Assembly (NCBI GenBank): GCA_037176845.1
Contig: JAYKXP010000264.1
Location: 1-42,463, forward strand
Direction: 5' to 3'
DNA from: Paramarasmius palmivorus
Lineage: Eukaryota > Basidiomycota > Agaricomycetes > Agaricales > Marasmiaceae
Length of the DNA: 42,463 nucleotides
Below are positions 20,945 to 31,719 of this stretch, one piece after another. The position numbers and the translations under genes are program-made. The notes below the pieces were generated by a model. It was not told the origin of the DNA and searched no databases. It was given only the letters and a program-made list of their open reading frames with translations. Position 1 is the stretch's first letter; each line of letters starts with the position of its first letter.

Positions 20945-22517
20945 ATGGTGTCTGTACTTTTTCTCATATCACTGGTTCATACGGCCTTTGTCCACTGCAC
21001 AATCATCATGCCGGATCATCGATGGAACGTACGTCGATAGCTTGTGTTTGTTTCATGTTCGAAGTCTTATCGAAAAAACTTAGAGACCAAACATAACAAT
21101 CACGAGGCAAGAAAGAATAGACCTGGCGTCACAGGCATTGGATACAGCTGTAGCAATGCTTGATCCAAATATGATTCTTGTGGGTACGTTTTGAAACAAT
21201 GATGTATCGATGGACCAAGTATGCTCATAGTGCTATGCAAGATAACTCTGGTGCTTCCCCTCAGAATACCGCAAGACTATTTTCCCAGCTCGCAGCCTTT
21301 GATAGGATAACAAATATGACTAGATACATGAAGCCTGCCCGGACGTATCATGCTCTCCGCGGAGACTCTGGCCAGGGAAATTTGACCATACCTACCATTC
21401 CCCACATGCCTAATGAGTGAGCGATCACTGTAGTCTAACGATACTATTAATTTATTCTCAGTTAGTGACGGGGAATATCTTGAGATGATAACTGGCTCAC
21501 ACTGGCAGATTGACTCTATGCTGTACGGGCTCAAAATAGGCTTAGAGAGCGGATCGTTAAAACTATCACTACGCTCAATAAATGGCATGATGCAGGAGAG
21601 TTCGACACGATAGCGGGAGTGTTTGACGGCCACGACGACGCACCATGGAGCGTAATATCTCTCAACTTTGGAGAGCTAATATTCAGCCTATCAATTGCAT
21701 CGCAGAGGCTGCCAGCCTCGAGTGACATGCAAGCGTACATTGAAGCATATCATATTTCCCACCAGGTGCGCCTCTTTCCTTGCGGATCTTCCGTAGCTTG
21801 ACCGGTGGGGCATGGCCATAGTATAATACCTTGCTTGACAACATGACCTCGACGAATCAAGCTTACAGCGACTGGAACAATACCAACTCATCAGAGATGG
21901 ATATAAAAAGACGGTTATCCATATCATACATGCTACTTGCAGGGATTGGAATGCCAGAAACCACTCAAGGGAACGAGACATCACAAACAGAAAACCCACC
22001 TCGCCTTTCGGGAACCCAGTCTAGAGTTCCTGTTGGACCCATTGTAGGGGGTAGCATCGGCGGAGTGATATTTATCGCAATATTGATTTCATCTTGTGTC
22101 CTCTACAATCGCCGTCGACGGCCGCGGAGTCAGCTCGAGCCATCCCCAGATAACACTACTCCCGAACCGTTCACGTTGGAAATCTCCCAAAAACAACTGG
22201 TCACTGCCAATAACGCACCAAGGGATTGGCAGCTTAAAGACCGCAGCGGTCGGAATTGGGTTGGAGATGGAGAGGGTACGGATGCGGCGGATGTCGCCAC
22301 ACCACGAAACCGAAGATACTCTAGTCCTGCCACTTTGGTGCCAGTTCAAGACCCGATTTCGGCGTGTGAGTCCCAAGTTCTTAGCTATGAACATAGTGGT
22401 GTATTGACAGACGTTCTAGCGGTGAATCAGGCTGATCAAGAACGGGATCATGATAGCGGATGGCGACCAAGCGGTGCGCATCGCCGACTTCCTCCCACAT
22501 ATGAGGATGCCATGTGA
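20945..22517 (+). CDS. shortened GH76-like membrane protein (central domain missing)
   Basis: An uninterrupted model joins 20945..21028, 21084..21183, 21242..21416, 21540..21765 and 21822..22517 (426 aa). It has a signal peptide (MVSVLFLISLVHTAFVHC), then RQERIDLASQALDTAV, which is placed like DQDRIHAAEAAVQQV in the full gene at 28173. An intron before YNTLLDN sits exactly where the full gene has one (before YNAV). One helix (PIVGGSIGGVIFIAILISS) is followed by RRRRPR, and the tail ends HDSGWRP...PPTYEDAM. Compared with the 599-aa protein, the middle of the six-hairpin barrel is absent, so hydrolase activity is unlikely. The 123-nt third intron is long and itself reads EYLEMITGSHWQ in another phase. 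It may be a former exon lost through a frameshift, in which case this is a pseudogene. Confidence 0.6.
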
Positions 22518-22856
22518 TACTCGATTGATGATGAGAGGAGAGGCTAGAGTGATGGTGTATAGAACGGGGGCAGGACTGTTAGCTTCTTGGCTAGGTTTAT
22601 ACCTCTGTTTATCGCGGTTGTGTATATTATTGGTAATAGCCTGGCACGTTTGGTCCAGTTTTTTTTGACAAATGCAAGTATCATGGATATTTTGGACGTA
22701 TTAGATATCTTGGAACGTGACGATCCATAGTATCACCCAAAAGAGTCATCCACACCCGACCGGCCCGCTTGCACACCTTTTTGCCGCTCTTTAGACCAAC
22801 AAATCACCGAAATATAACCTAAATCAGCAAAAAAGGGTTGAAAGGCCGCCCAGCAA
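22518..22856. other. 3' flank of the GH76-like gene, duplicated at 40650-41120
   Basis: No gene. Blocks such as gttagcttcttggcta, tttatcgcggt and catagtatcaccc recur in order in the right-hand copy. Confidence 0.7.
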
Positions 22857-22961
22857 ACTTCACCTCCAGAAGCTCGTGTCAGTCTCCGGTCGGTATCTTT
22901 ACATGTCACTCAATGGGAGGCTAGAGCTCCTGGGCGAGAAACCGTGATCAAAGGCACTTGA
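22857..22961 (+). pseudogene. C-terminal fragment of a seven-helix gene
   Basis: 34 codons plus stop align without gaps to the C-terminus of the gene at 14849 (SPPEARVSLRS, HVTQWEAR, GRETVIKGT). The frame is still open, but nothing upstream joins to it. Its 3' flank is also conserved to the tRNA-Lys relic at 23430. Confidence 0.8.
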
Positions 22962-23429
22962 CTTTTAAGACGATAGCAGTGATTAGCGAGTTGTTCGTAC
23001 ACAGTACGTCAACAATACATAGCATTACAGAGAAAAAATGGGATTCATTGAGGTCGTGATGGTTTATACTCTTGCGTGAGTGACGGAGTATGGGAGAAGA
23101 GAACGGTATTCCTTGAAGTTGGAGAGGGTTCGATCAATGTTCGAGTGTGAAGAGTACGTTTGTTGTTCTGATTTCCCTCGAAAGAGTAAACGCATCTCAT
23201 TCCCTTTTCCCTTGGATGAACAGGAAAGGATTAATACCCAAAGACTACAGTAAACGTTGAAATTCATGGAAAAGGTCAGAAAAGCGACTGCGATAACGAA
23301 CTCGCACATTGAATCCTGTGTCCAATAGGTACGAGGGGTTATATTGAACGTGAGGTTAGGCAGTGTTTGAATGGTATAACACGGAAATATCGTGGTACGT
23401 GCCTCAAAAAAAGTATTGCGGGGGAGTAT
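22962..23429. repeat. copy of the seven-helix gene 3' flank
   Basis: The partner of 16165-16825, with a deletion of about 150 bp relative to it. Confidence 0.75.
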
Positions 23430-23462
23430 AGCCCACTGCAAAGGTCCAACTCGCAACCATCC
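23430..23462 (-). pseudogene. tRNA-Lys 3' remnant
   Basis: The plus text agcccactgcaaaggtccaa, then ctcgcaacc, matches the acceptor/T-arm of Lys. The rest is replaced. Confidence 0.6.
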
Positions 23463-24249
23463 ATTGCTTGCATCAGGGAGAAGACCTTGATGCCGCCGCT
23501 ATCATAGCTTTGACAGCGTTTCCTTACATTCATTGTCAATGAATCACATTTCTAATATCAAGAATTCTTTGTATATCTCTCGCCTCCTCAACTGTTGAAG
23601 CGTCTCGACGCTCGGTGCGTCTTGTGGGAGCGCTGACCGGTGGAAACTAATACAGGTTTGTTGTCATTTGATACCACCAAGCAATGTGTCTTCCAATGCA
23701 GATATCTTGCACCAGACTGCGAGGAAAGCTTTCAGGATTGCGGAATACTATTGAGAAAGATCAGCAGATGCGGACAATGATGCAAAAGGTATGTGTCTCT
23801 TTAACACATGAACCTCTTTCTATCTTAGTAAATTTGCAGCGTATAGTAGCTCTTGCTTCATACGCAATCAACATCTGGCGGCTCACGAATTTGTCTTAGG
23901 CCCAAGCCCCCGTCGATGCTCTCAAGCCTACCCACAGTTCCAATCCCTTTGTCTTCCACCAACACGTTTAGCAATGGCGTAGGTGCTAGGTTTATCATAT
24001 CATCACCAGGAACGAGTATGTATGTGAAATCCTTGAGTTTTTTGCCGCTGCTCCCCATCTTGTTTCAAGTTCTCGTAACGTTTGCTTCTAGATAGTATTT
24101 CCAATCATATACATTGCTCGTATGTCCTGTCCATGTAAACAGATCAAGTCCAAACTTCGTGTTTGCTGCCTGTATTGAGAGGCATGAAATGGAATAACAG
24201 TTGTCTGGAAGACAAATAAAAAGCTTTCCGTATACTTTTCAAACCAATA
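23463..24249. other. unassigned, with a weak minus-strand coding signal
   Basis: The minus frame 23858-24058 (66 codons, includes LVPGDDMINLAPTPLLNVLV) has a protein-like composition, but no family, start or splice context could be set. The plus frame 23684-23899 overlaps part of it. Confidence 0.3.
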
Positions 24250-24340
24250 TTCCGTTACAGGGAATCGAACCCTGGGCTATCGCGGAACCAGTGACCGACT
24301 ACATGAGAGGCGATAATGTTAGCCACTACACCATAACGGA
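24250..24340 (-). tRNA. tRNA-Glu(CUC), intron-containing
   Basis: The acceptor TCCGTTA/TAACGGA, D-arm, anticodon stem ATCGC/GCGAT and loop CTCTCA are all intact, with an intron of about 19 nt unrelated to that at 4037. A T5 stop (A at 24218-24222) lies downstream. Confidence 0.92.
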
Positions 24341-24429
24341 TACACGTACTGGGATCCTTTTTACTTGTCCGTGTGACTCGGGGATACTGAGACGAAACTA
24401 CCTGATAGATAGCTCTATATACTGTGAAT

Positions 24430-25300
24430 TGCTGGAAGAATGAAAAGTGGAAGAGAAGCAGAGATGGGAAGAAGGATGGCGACATGTGTTTACGACATCA
24501 GTACTAGGACCTCGGACACTGCGTCGCTTCGTTTCTTTTCTTCGCCTTTCATCATTAAAACTCATGTCCCCACAATCGCTACAGCTCTTTCAACGTCTGT
24601 CGTTCCTCCATTCATCTTACAGCTTGAACTTGCAACCCTTTGTTAGCTCTAACAATAAGCATTGTGGGGTAGATTGGATGATATTGACGAAAGGTACGTC
24701 CTCCGACGCTCCCGTCACGATTTAGCGTTCATTCGTCCTGTTTCGGGCCAAAATCTCTCTTTCCACTCAACCTCGACATTAGACATACCCTCACCCCTCA
24801 CAACCATGAGGCAAACCCCAAGAACCCCAACTCCCAGTTTTGCGGCCGTGCACCCATCGACCGCGGTTCGTGCATTATCGTGCTCCTTCTTTCATTCATT
24901 TCATCGTTTGTCCTTCAGAACCGAGCCCCAAACAAAGCACGAACGATAATTCACACCATACGAGCAGGTTGAGGTACGTTTACTCTATTCCTCTAGGTAC
25001 TTCGGGTGCTGATCAATACCCCGTCCGATTACTCTATAAGATTCACCTTATCGGCCGATCGTTCTCATGCATGAAACTCGCTAAGAGAGGAGAGGATACA
25101 GCCTGCAGGATACCATCAACGTGCGTTTTTCTTTGCGCCGTGTTTACCCATATCCACTACTTGATAGAATCAACACGGTCATCCTGTAACGCCTACCCGA
25201 AGCATACTGTCTTCGTTTTCACGTTGGAGAGTGGTTAGATTCTTGCATCCATATCATTTCTTTTCGTAGGTTCGACTACACTATACCTTAACGGTGCTGA
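24430..25300 (+). repeat. R repeat, copy D (3' truncated)
   Basis: It starts about 90-100 bp upstream of the Glu gene. It keeps the gtttacgacatcagta block (24489), the aacgtctgtcg and gtacgtcctccgac segments, and cgagccccaaacaaagcacg (24924). It ends near 25300, before the blocks that close E and F, so it is shortened. Copy D' at 36335 is its closest relative. Confidence 0.7.
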
Positions 25301-25524
25301 AATTGCCTTTAGCGGTCATCACGCGTTAGTCATTCAAAGGCTTCCTGGGGCAAGCAAATGAAGGGCTGGAATCGTTTTCTAGGAATTATAGGGAGTGTAT
25401 CACCCATGACGCTCATGAGTAGAATAATTAAGCTCGTCTTGGATCCATGGAGGCTGAACTTGTATATACTTCGAGATCTGAACATTCGTACTGCATAAAA
25501 ATCAACTGGAGTTCTCTACGTATC
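25301..25524. other. spacer
   Basis: Nothing seen. Confidence 0.3.
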
Positions 25525-25617
25525 AGTGCCCGGCGTGGTTCGAACACGCGGCTTCAAGATCGTAATGGTAAGATCTCAGCATTGCAATCTCACACTCTAC
25601 CACTGAGTTACGGGCAC
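25525..25617 (-). tRNA. tRNA-Cys(GCA), intron-containing
   Basis: The mature sequence is nearly the same as at 12920 (acceptor GTGCCCG/CGGGCAC, loop TTGCAA, T-arm GCGTG-TTCGAAC-CACGC, U73). The intron is unrelated. A T5 stop (A at 25497-25501) lies downstream. Confidence 0.9.
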
Positions 25618-25678
25618 ATTCCACACACGCGCGGACTGTCCCTTATATTTCGGAATGCTTCTGATGGATAAGAATGGA

Positions 25679-25730
25679 TCGCAGCCTTTAGATGTCAAGC
25701 TTGTGGTGGAGTTTGACGCTACGTCTCATG
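25679..25730 (-). pseudogene. tRNA-Lys relic
   Basis: The text tcgcagcctttagat, then a gap, then agtttgacgct, matches the anticodon and variable region of Lys. Both ends are gone. Confidence 0.5.
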
Positions 25731-25803
25731 TCATGTCTCGGGTGACCTATTTCCTTCTGGTTGATGTCGGGATCAAAGAGAAAGTGAGTTGCTTCACAAG
25801 CTA

Positions 25804-25886
25804 TAGCCCCTAGTCGATTTGGCTGACCTCTTCATCGGCATCGAGGCTATATAAAAGCAAAGCGATCTACTGCTGAGCTAAGGGAA
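25804..25886 (-). pseudogene. tRNA-Thr-derived pseudogene
   Basis: The D-arm and 5' acceptor are legible (gctgagctaaggg), but the T-loop has lost bases and the anticodon reads TTT rather than CGT. Confidence 0.6.
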
Positions 25887-26214
25887 AGGGAGATGTTGCA
25901 ATGGTCAAAGTCTGCACAACGCAGGGATCACTTAGTCGGGAATCAAATACCTTACTTCACAATCGAGAAGGAATACTTATATGACAAGATCAGTCCGGCC
26001 TTTCTGGGGTCTGCAGAGCATGGAGCCGATATCATGCTAGCAGGGTGGTCTCCCCTATGCAGACATCGGCGCTCGACAGCTAACTATCAGGTTGGCCAAG
26101 AGTACCTTGCTGATCTGAGTGTTTAGCAACTATAACACGACGCTCGGAAGGAAAAGTCAACATGACAGTGTGGATATGTAAAAACTCACCTGTTCTGCAG
26201 TGTATGGTTCGATC
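25887..26214. other. spacer shared with 36880-37131
   Basis: Blocks caatcgagaagg, gcatggagccgatatca, gttggccaaga and acgacgctcgga recur before the Val gene at 37132. A frame of 77 codons (25893-26126) is open only here. Confidence 0.6.
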
Positions 26215-26296
26215 CAGATTCGAACTGGAGACCTTCTGTGCACAAGTCACTCAGGCGATGTAAGACAGATGTGATGACCGACTACACCATCGAACC
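26215..26296 (-). tRNA. tRNA-Val(UAC), intron-containing
   Basis: The acceptor GGTTCGA/TCGAACC, D-arm, anticodon stem TCTGT/ACAGA and T-arm TCCAG-TTCGAAT-CTGGA are all intact. The loop CTTACA gives anticodon TAC, unlike the CAC of the sister copies. A T5 stop (A at 26180-26184) lies downstream. Confidence 0.9.
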
Positions 26297-26439
26297 AATG
26301 GTTAGTAGTGTAGCAACATACAAGGAACATAGTCTCTCCAGCTTGCCGAGTATTAGCGTGAACAAGGAATATAAAAAACGTGAATTCAACCACCTACTTC
26401 CGTTAATACTTCTGATATTTGCCTGCTGGTAGCATCGTC

Positions 26440-27870
26440 GAGGAATGAAATTAATGAAATGTGATAGAAGAGAAGGAAAGAAGAACGACACGTGTTTACG
26501 ACATCAGTAGGACCTCGGACACTCTGGTTCGGCTCGTTTCTTTCTTTCGCCTCTCATGTCCCCACAATCGCGCCATGTAAGTCGTCCTTCCATTCGCATC
26601 ACAGATTGTGCTAATTCATCTTTTGCTAGTGGTAAGAACCAGCATTGTGGGGTAGATTGGCGAAAGGTACGTCTTCCACTGCTTTCGTCGCAATCTAGCT
26701 TTGAAAGCATTTGTCCTTTTCTTGAGCCCAGAACCTCTCTTTCCTCTCGACCTCGACGTTAAGCATACCCCAAAAACCATGAAGCGAAGACAAAGAACCC
26801 AAACCCTCAGCGTTTCGGCCCCAGCATCCATTGTACATGGTTTGTGTATCACGCGCAACCTCCTTCATTTGGTTCATCATTTTCCTTCCAGGAACGGGCT
26901 CTAATCCGACCACGAACGATTCCTCCAGCTACCACGGGCGCTGGTCGTTATCTGGCTTGATTACAAGATCCATCTTCTCTACAGTCAGAAGAACTTCCGC
27001 CGCCTCACCTCTGAGCAGAGCATGAAGCCGCTCCCCGGGTATAAAGGAAAGGATACAGAGCATATTGAATACAACGTGCGTTTCCATCCCAATGTGATCT
27101 TTCTCCATCTGACTCATGTCCGTTTCTTCACAGGCTCCACCATGCTTTTGGGCTCCGTTATACACTCTTAGTTCCCAGCACGTATCTTCAACACGGACAT
27201 CCTCCTCCCATTGGAATCCACGGACGATTGCTGACACCAAACGTTTTGAGTTGATCATACGATCAGGTGTGCGAGTGCAATCTCTCCGTTTACGCCAAGC
27301 ACTGATTGTTCTCTCCCCGGGTTACAGGTTCTACCTCATCTAATGCCGAAGGAACACCAACTGCCACGCTCTCGTATTAGACGGACACAGGGTACGGCTT
27401 CCCCCATTTCCCTTTCTTCATACGCTGACCCTTCTCTTCCAGGCTCCGCTATTGCTTTGTCTCGATTCCACCAGACAACCACCCTCGCTTACCGACCATC
27501 CTCCTTTCAAGACAGAAGATCCGTTCCCTTCCTTCCATTCGGCACTCATACCTCGCCCTCACGCCTACTTTCCCCTGCCCAGCGCTAAACGTGTCATTTC
27601 GAACCGTCCCTGTGTCCAGGGCCAACTTCCGCACCTCCCTGCCCTCGGATCTCAACGAAGATAGGCTCCCACGGCATGGTCGTTCTCCACCCGCTAACCT
27701 ACATCCTTTCTTCAACTGTAATATACCTTCCCAACGCCTACTGTAACATAGCGCGACACCCAAATTGTATGGGAGTGTCAAAGAAGATCGGCAGTAGAGG
27801 TTTGTTCTTACTTTCCCTTCTTCCCTTACGCTCGATTCTAATCGCTCACTCACAAAGTAATCCATCCCGA
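26440..27870 (+). repeat. R repeat, copy E (full length)
   Basis: It begins about 145 bp upstream of the Val gene. In order it has the gtttacgacatcagta block, gtacgtcttcc, atggtttgtgtatcacgcgc (26839), ttacaagatccat (26960), gtgcgtttcc (27076), ttttgagttgatcatacg (27244), gttctacctcatctaa (27328) and the closing gggagtgtcaaagaaga block (27771). A frame ending at 27343 (…LRLRQALIVLSPGYRFYLI) is shared with copy F. No complete reading frame. Confidence 0.75.
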
Positions 27871-28172
27871 AAGAGTATCAAGTGTATCTCTGATACCGGT
27901 ATGCCCTATGTGAGGGCGTAAGCTGAAGATTTAGCAAGGCGAAGGGAGAGAAGAGATGCGTCGAGAATGAGCTGTGTTGATGACGAAGGGGTGTCCGGTT
28001 TCTGATCCTGATACAAAGTATCCCTTTGAGTTGACTAGAGTTCGATACAGCTCGAGTGACATACGTGGACAACAAGAATTGAATGGAAGGAAGAAATGAA
28101 GGTATCGGTGGGAACGATTCAGAAAGAAGCAGTGGGATCCGAACTACAAGATGTATGTCTGGTCACAGGCCA

Positions 28173-30355
28173 TCATGATTGACTACGATAATCCGGTGGA
28201 GACTCGGTGGTATCCGGTTGCCACATCTGCTGATACATCATACGAATCATATCAGGGAATGAGGGTCCATGAACGACGGGAACCTCGGATGTTGCATGAT
28301 CTGCGAAGGGGACAATATTCGAGTTGTTGAGAGTGTTATGTTCGTCGCTGATTGTGCGTACATCAGGCGGAGGAGGAACCTCCTCGTGCGGTTGCTTCTC
28401 TGTAGGTGCATCATCCATGATGGGCGCCGACGGTGTTAAAAGGCCTTCTGATATTGTCTGCGTTCTCGCCTTTGAACGAGTGGTGTCCAAAGGCAGCTTT
28501 GTTTGGGGCTCCCATTGGAAAGGTACGACTACGTACTGAGGGTCGAACTGAAGAGGGTCGGAGGAAATATGGGATTTCGTCTCCAATAGCGAACGTTGAT
28601 GGGTCCGCCATCGGAGTATTAGAATGATGGCAAGGACCGATATGGCAACGAAAAGAACACCACCGACAATGGACCCGGCGAGAGCGGGGATTGGAAGAGA
28701 GCGATGACCATTCTCGAATAAAGAGATGCCATCAACAAGGATCTGAATCGCCGAAGACTGGTTCATCAGATCAAACGAAGACAATGACTGTGATCCTGTC
28801 CAACTCCCATCATATACATCGCTGCCCAGATATGCGCGTTTGCGCACTGCATTGTACTGTGACCAGATGAGCAATAATAACGTGTTTTGCAAGGGAACAC
28901 TGACCTGCACGCCAAGAAAGGCTTTGATTGCATCCCGGAGATCTGAAGATAGGGAACGAGCTTGCTTGTACGCAACTGCCATTCCTCTCGCAAGCGCAAC
29001 ATCGCGCGAGAACAGATCAAACTTCACATCGACGTAAGGACTGTCATATGAAACGCACTCTGCGCCACAGCCCGTCAAGCCGGGTAGTATACCTCCAGGG
29101 CTTGGCCATCCATGGGTGGTTTCGTTGAATACTTGCATTATCAACTTCGGGAGCCTAGACACCATTAAAGTACGAAAAGCGTATAAATATCGTTACTCAC
29201 ATCGATTCAAGCTCTGCTTCTACACCGCTCGGTAAAGACGCAAGCAAGGAAAGTCCTTCAATCAAAAGGCCAATAGTGGATGTCCCCATTATTGGCTGAA
29301 CAATAGTCACGTCTTTACAATGAAGAATCCTGGTCGTCGCGGGAAAGAGAGGGCCAATGGAAGGTTGCATCAGAAAATTAAATGAGTTCCTTGCTACCGA
29401 AACGTAAGTGTTGTTTGGAGGGTTTTCCAAGCTTGCTATCGTGGCTGAGAACCTTGAATTAGAGTTTATCAAGCTGAAGATGTAACTTTATTTTTATAGA
29501 CCTACATGAAAAAGAAACTAAGAGAGAGATTAGAGCCATTCATTGATACCGAGGATAAGTCACGCACGCGGTATCATACAAACTAATAATGACATCATCT
29601 CGCGAATCGTTCTGGAACGGCTTGAGCAGAAAATTGCGGCAAAGGAAGTTCAACCAACCTGAAATGTTGCCCCTCTTAGTGTTTCGCCTCCGTCGCAATG
29701 TTGTGGTATATTGACATTCTTTGTGGGTATCTTCCCGGTGTTGATATCGCTTTCGGAAATGGTGTACTGATTTACATCATCCCAAATACTCTTCGCAAAG
29801 TCAAGAAGGTGGTCAGCCCCCGTAAAGGCGAGATATGCCCGAGCCAAAACGTATCCCAGTTCTCTAATTTTGTCAACAAAATGATGAATCATTAATGAAT
29901 AAACTCACGTGTGCTTTCGCATCCGCTCGTCATGAACCAAAGAGCGGTGTCGGTGAACATCCAAGTAATTTATGAAGCTCTCTTGTAGGAACTGCAGCTT
30001 GGTCTCGATATTGTAGTTTGCAAGAACTCCATAGAAGTTTGGCAAGGTGACAACTATGAAGAGCAAATGATTCATCAGTAGCATAGAATGTAGAATACAA
30101 TACCTACAATTATAATCCGCATTTGGCACGAAACCATCGGAATTCAGCCGATATGCTACTTGTTGTACTGCAGCCTCTGCAGCGTGAATACGATCCTGAT
30201 CTGTATTGGTGACATGCGTTTCCTGCTTGTGGCATCAGTACGCTTCCTGTGTTCATGGCTAACGGCGTTACCCAAAGTGAGGTTGAATGCAATATCTGCA
30301 TACAACTTTTGTGTGGAAACGATACGAGAAGCAGGAATACAGAATGGAGGAGCAT
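28173..30355 (-). CDS. GH76-like (six-hairpin) glycosidase with signal peptide, membrane anchor and PPxY tail
   Basis: Eight exons on the minus strand: 30272..30355, 30108..30222, 29909..30053, 29659..29863, 29568..29611, 29201..29473, 28905..29154 and 28173..28856, giving 599 aa. All introns are GT-AG (46-94 nt) with matching phases. Residues 1-13 (MLLHSVFLLLVSF) are a signal peptide. The barrel part has AYLAFTGADHLLDFAKSIW, INTGKIPTKN, CDGGETLRGATFQ, IGLLIEGLSLLAS, VALARGMAVAY and GVQ-YNAV, as in fungal proteins annotated as glycoside hydrolase family 76 (alpha-1,6-mannan-acting). A helix follows at about 430-454, then a tail of about 145 aa ending SPPDYRSQS. The W-D-D at 142-144 may or may not be the catalytic pair. 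Likely a cell-surface enzyme or wall-remodelling protein. The first acceptor could be three bases earlier. Confidence 0.85.
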
Positions 30356-30385
30356 TGGGCAGAGCAAAGAAGGTTCTGCAATGAT

Positions 30386-30393
30386 TTTTATAT
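30386..30393 (-). promoter_or_regulatory. TATA box (tataaaaa)
   Basis: It lies about 31-38 nt upstream of the GH76-like start codon on the minus strand. Confidence 0.5.
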
Positions 30394-31619
30394 CCCCGAT
30401 GAGCTCATTACTGGCATCAGAAAACCGGCCCACTGTTGGGAAAGGTGATCCGATTGTCATTGAGAGAATGATGCATCAGACCAACATCATGCAAGCATCA
30501 ACATTCTTCAAGATTCGAAGTGAATATGGTCTGAGAATTTAGAGAGTTTCGGCCCTCAAGTACATCTCAAACACTATCTCTACTAGTAATTATCTGGTTG
30601 TCAAGTTTCGTGTAATAGAGCTGTGTATATCCTTAGCTCACGATTCCGAGCCTGCAGAAATAAAGTCATAGACACGAGGCAATTCTAAAAATACCTAATT
30701 GATGTTGGTTGTCGGGCGGCAGACTAGGCCGCGTGGGGCCCCTAAACACCTTGAGGCTTCTCAAGTCAGTAGAACACGACCGATATTCTTCTTCATCTGC
30801 ATCACTCCGTTATTTGCCTCTGGTATCAAACGCGGAATCCAATGATGTTCCAAAGTCCGATAACTGGCACAAAGACTCGTTAGATCATCCTCTTTTTGAC
30901 TTGTCGCTGCTCCCGGTCCAGAACCGAATCACCATCGCGCTTCTTTCAGAAGCCCTCGTTGGTTAAAATCGTAGCCTTTGCAGTACAACTTGGGTTGAAA
31001 CGCACCGTTGAGACTTGTGTGACCCCACAAAAAAACGTGCACGAGTTTCTGTACCATTCTCTTTGCGGGGACAATGCGGTGAACGTCAACCGATTGAGAA
31101 GATCAATGTCAAGCGTTGCTTCTTCGAAGTTGAATTGATGGGGAATTTCAAGCTCATCAGAGATGCGTATCGGGTTTGCTGTTCGCTTGTGCACCTGTAT
31201 ATCTCTCATATAACGGCTACTGTCTATGAAAAATACGCACCCCAAATATATAAACACATCATTACTCCCTTTATTCCTACACTCATAGTCTTTGGTAACC
31301 TTTGCTTCAGGTGGCTTCTAGGCTCCTTCAAGTACAGCCATATATCTTCTGATCATCTGCGACACTGCCATCCTTCTACTTTAGTGCTCCAAACGTGCCG
31401 AATGGACCCACAAACTACAAAGTTGTCCACGCCACACCTTCTGGACCTATGCCATCACAAAGCGCCTCCGCGCCACACTTCCATCCACGCAAGATTATTC
31501 GATACCGATGATAGTACAATGGCTCAAGGAGTCACTCCATGTAATTGTTGTCTGCAGCAATGAGGGTTGTTTCTGGACCTACAGAGCAAACTCTGCTTAT
31601 CGCCACAGGCTAGGCTAAG
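30394..31619. other. intergenic region with unassigned frames
   Basis: It lies between divergent genes. Frames at 30709-30966 (+, 85 codons), 31015-31563 (+, 182 codons) and 30946-31257 (-, 103 codons) overlap and none shows a known motif. The 182-codon frame has one hydrophobic stretch near its middle but no splice or start support. Possibly a decayed gene. Confidence 0.35.
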
Positions 31620-31626
31620 TATAAAA
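31620..31626 (+). promoter_or_regulatory. TATA box (tataaaa)
   Basis: It lies 100 nt before the chosen ATG at 31720. It makes the earlier in-frame ATG at 31628 unlikely as a start, because that ATG would fall beside the TATA box. Confidence 0.45.
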
Positions 31627-31719
31627 ATTGTACGCTTTACGATTAATTTCTGTACTGTACCAACAATTTACACAGTCTTCGAACCAACTTCTACACGCCC
31701 ACTCTTCAATCTTCGTATC

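Noticed and set aside
20945..22517. Calling the short GH76-like gene a full glycosidase
   Set aside because: It lacks about 170 residues of the barrel present in the gene at 28173, so only a family-derived membrane protein is claimed.
27449..27865. 138-codon minus-strand frame over R copy E
   Set aside because: It is not conserved in copy F at the same place and has no motif; treated as a shadow of repeat sequence.
29698..29895. Plus-strand frames across 28-30 kb
   Set aside because: They overlap exons of the spliced minus-strand GH76-like gene and have no motifs.
31628..31719. Upstream ATG at 31628 as start of the repeat protein
   Set aside because: It falls only two bases after a TATA box; the ATG at 31720 in a better context with a short intron fits more naturally, though the alternative is noted.
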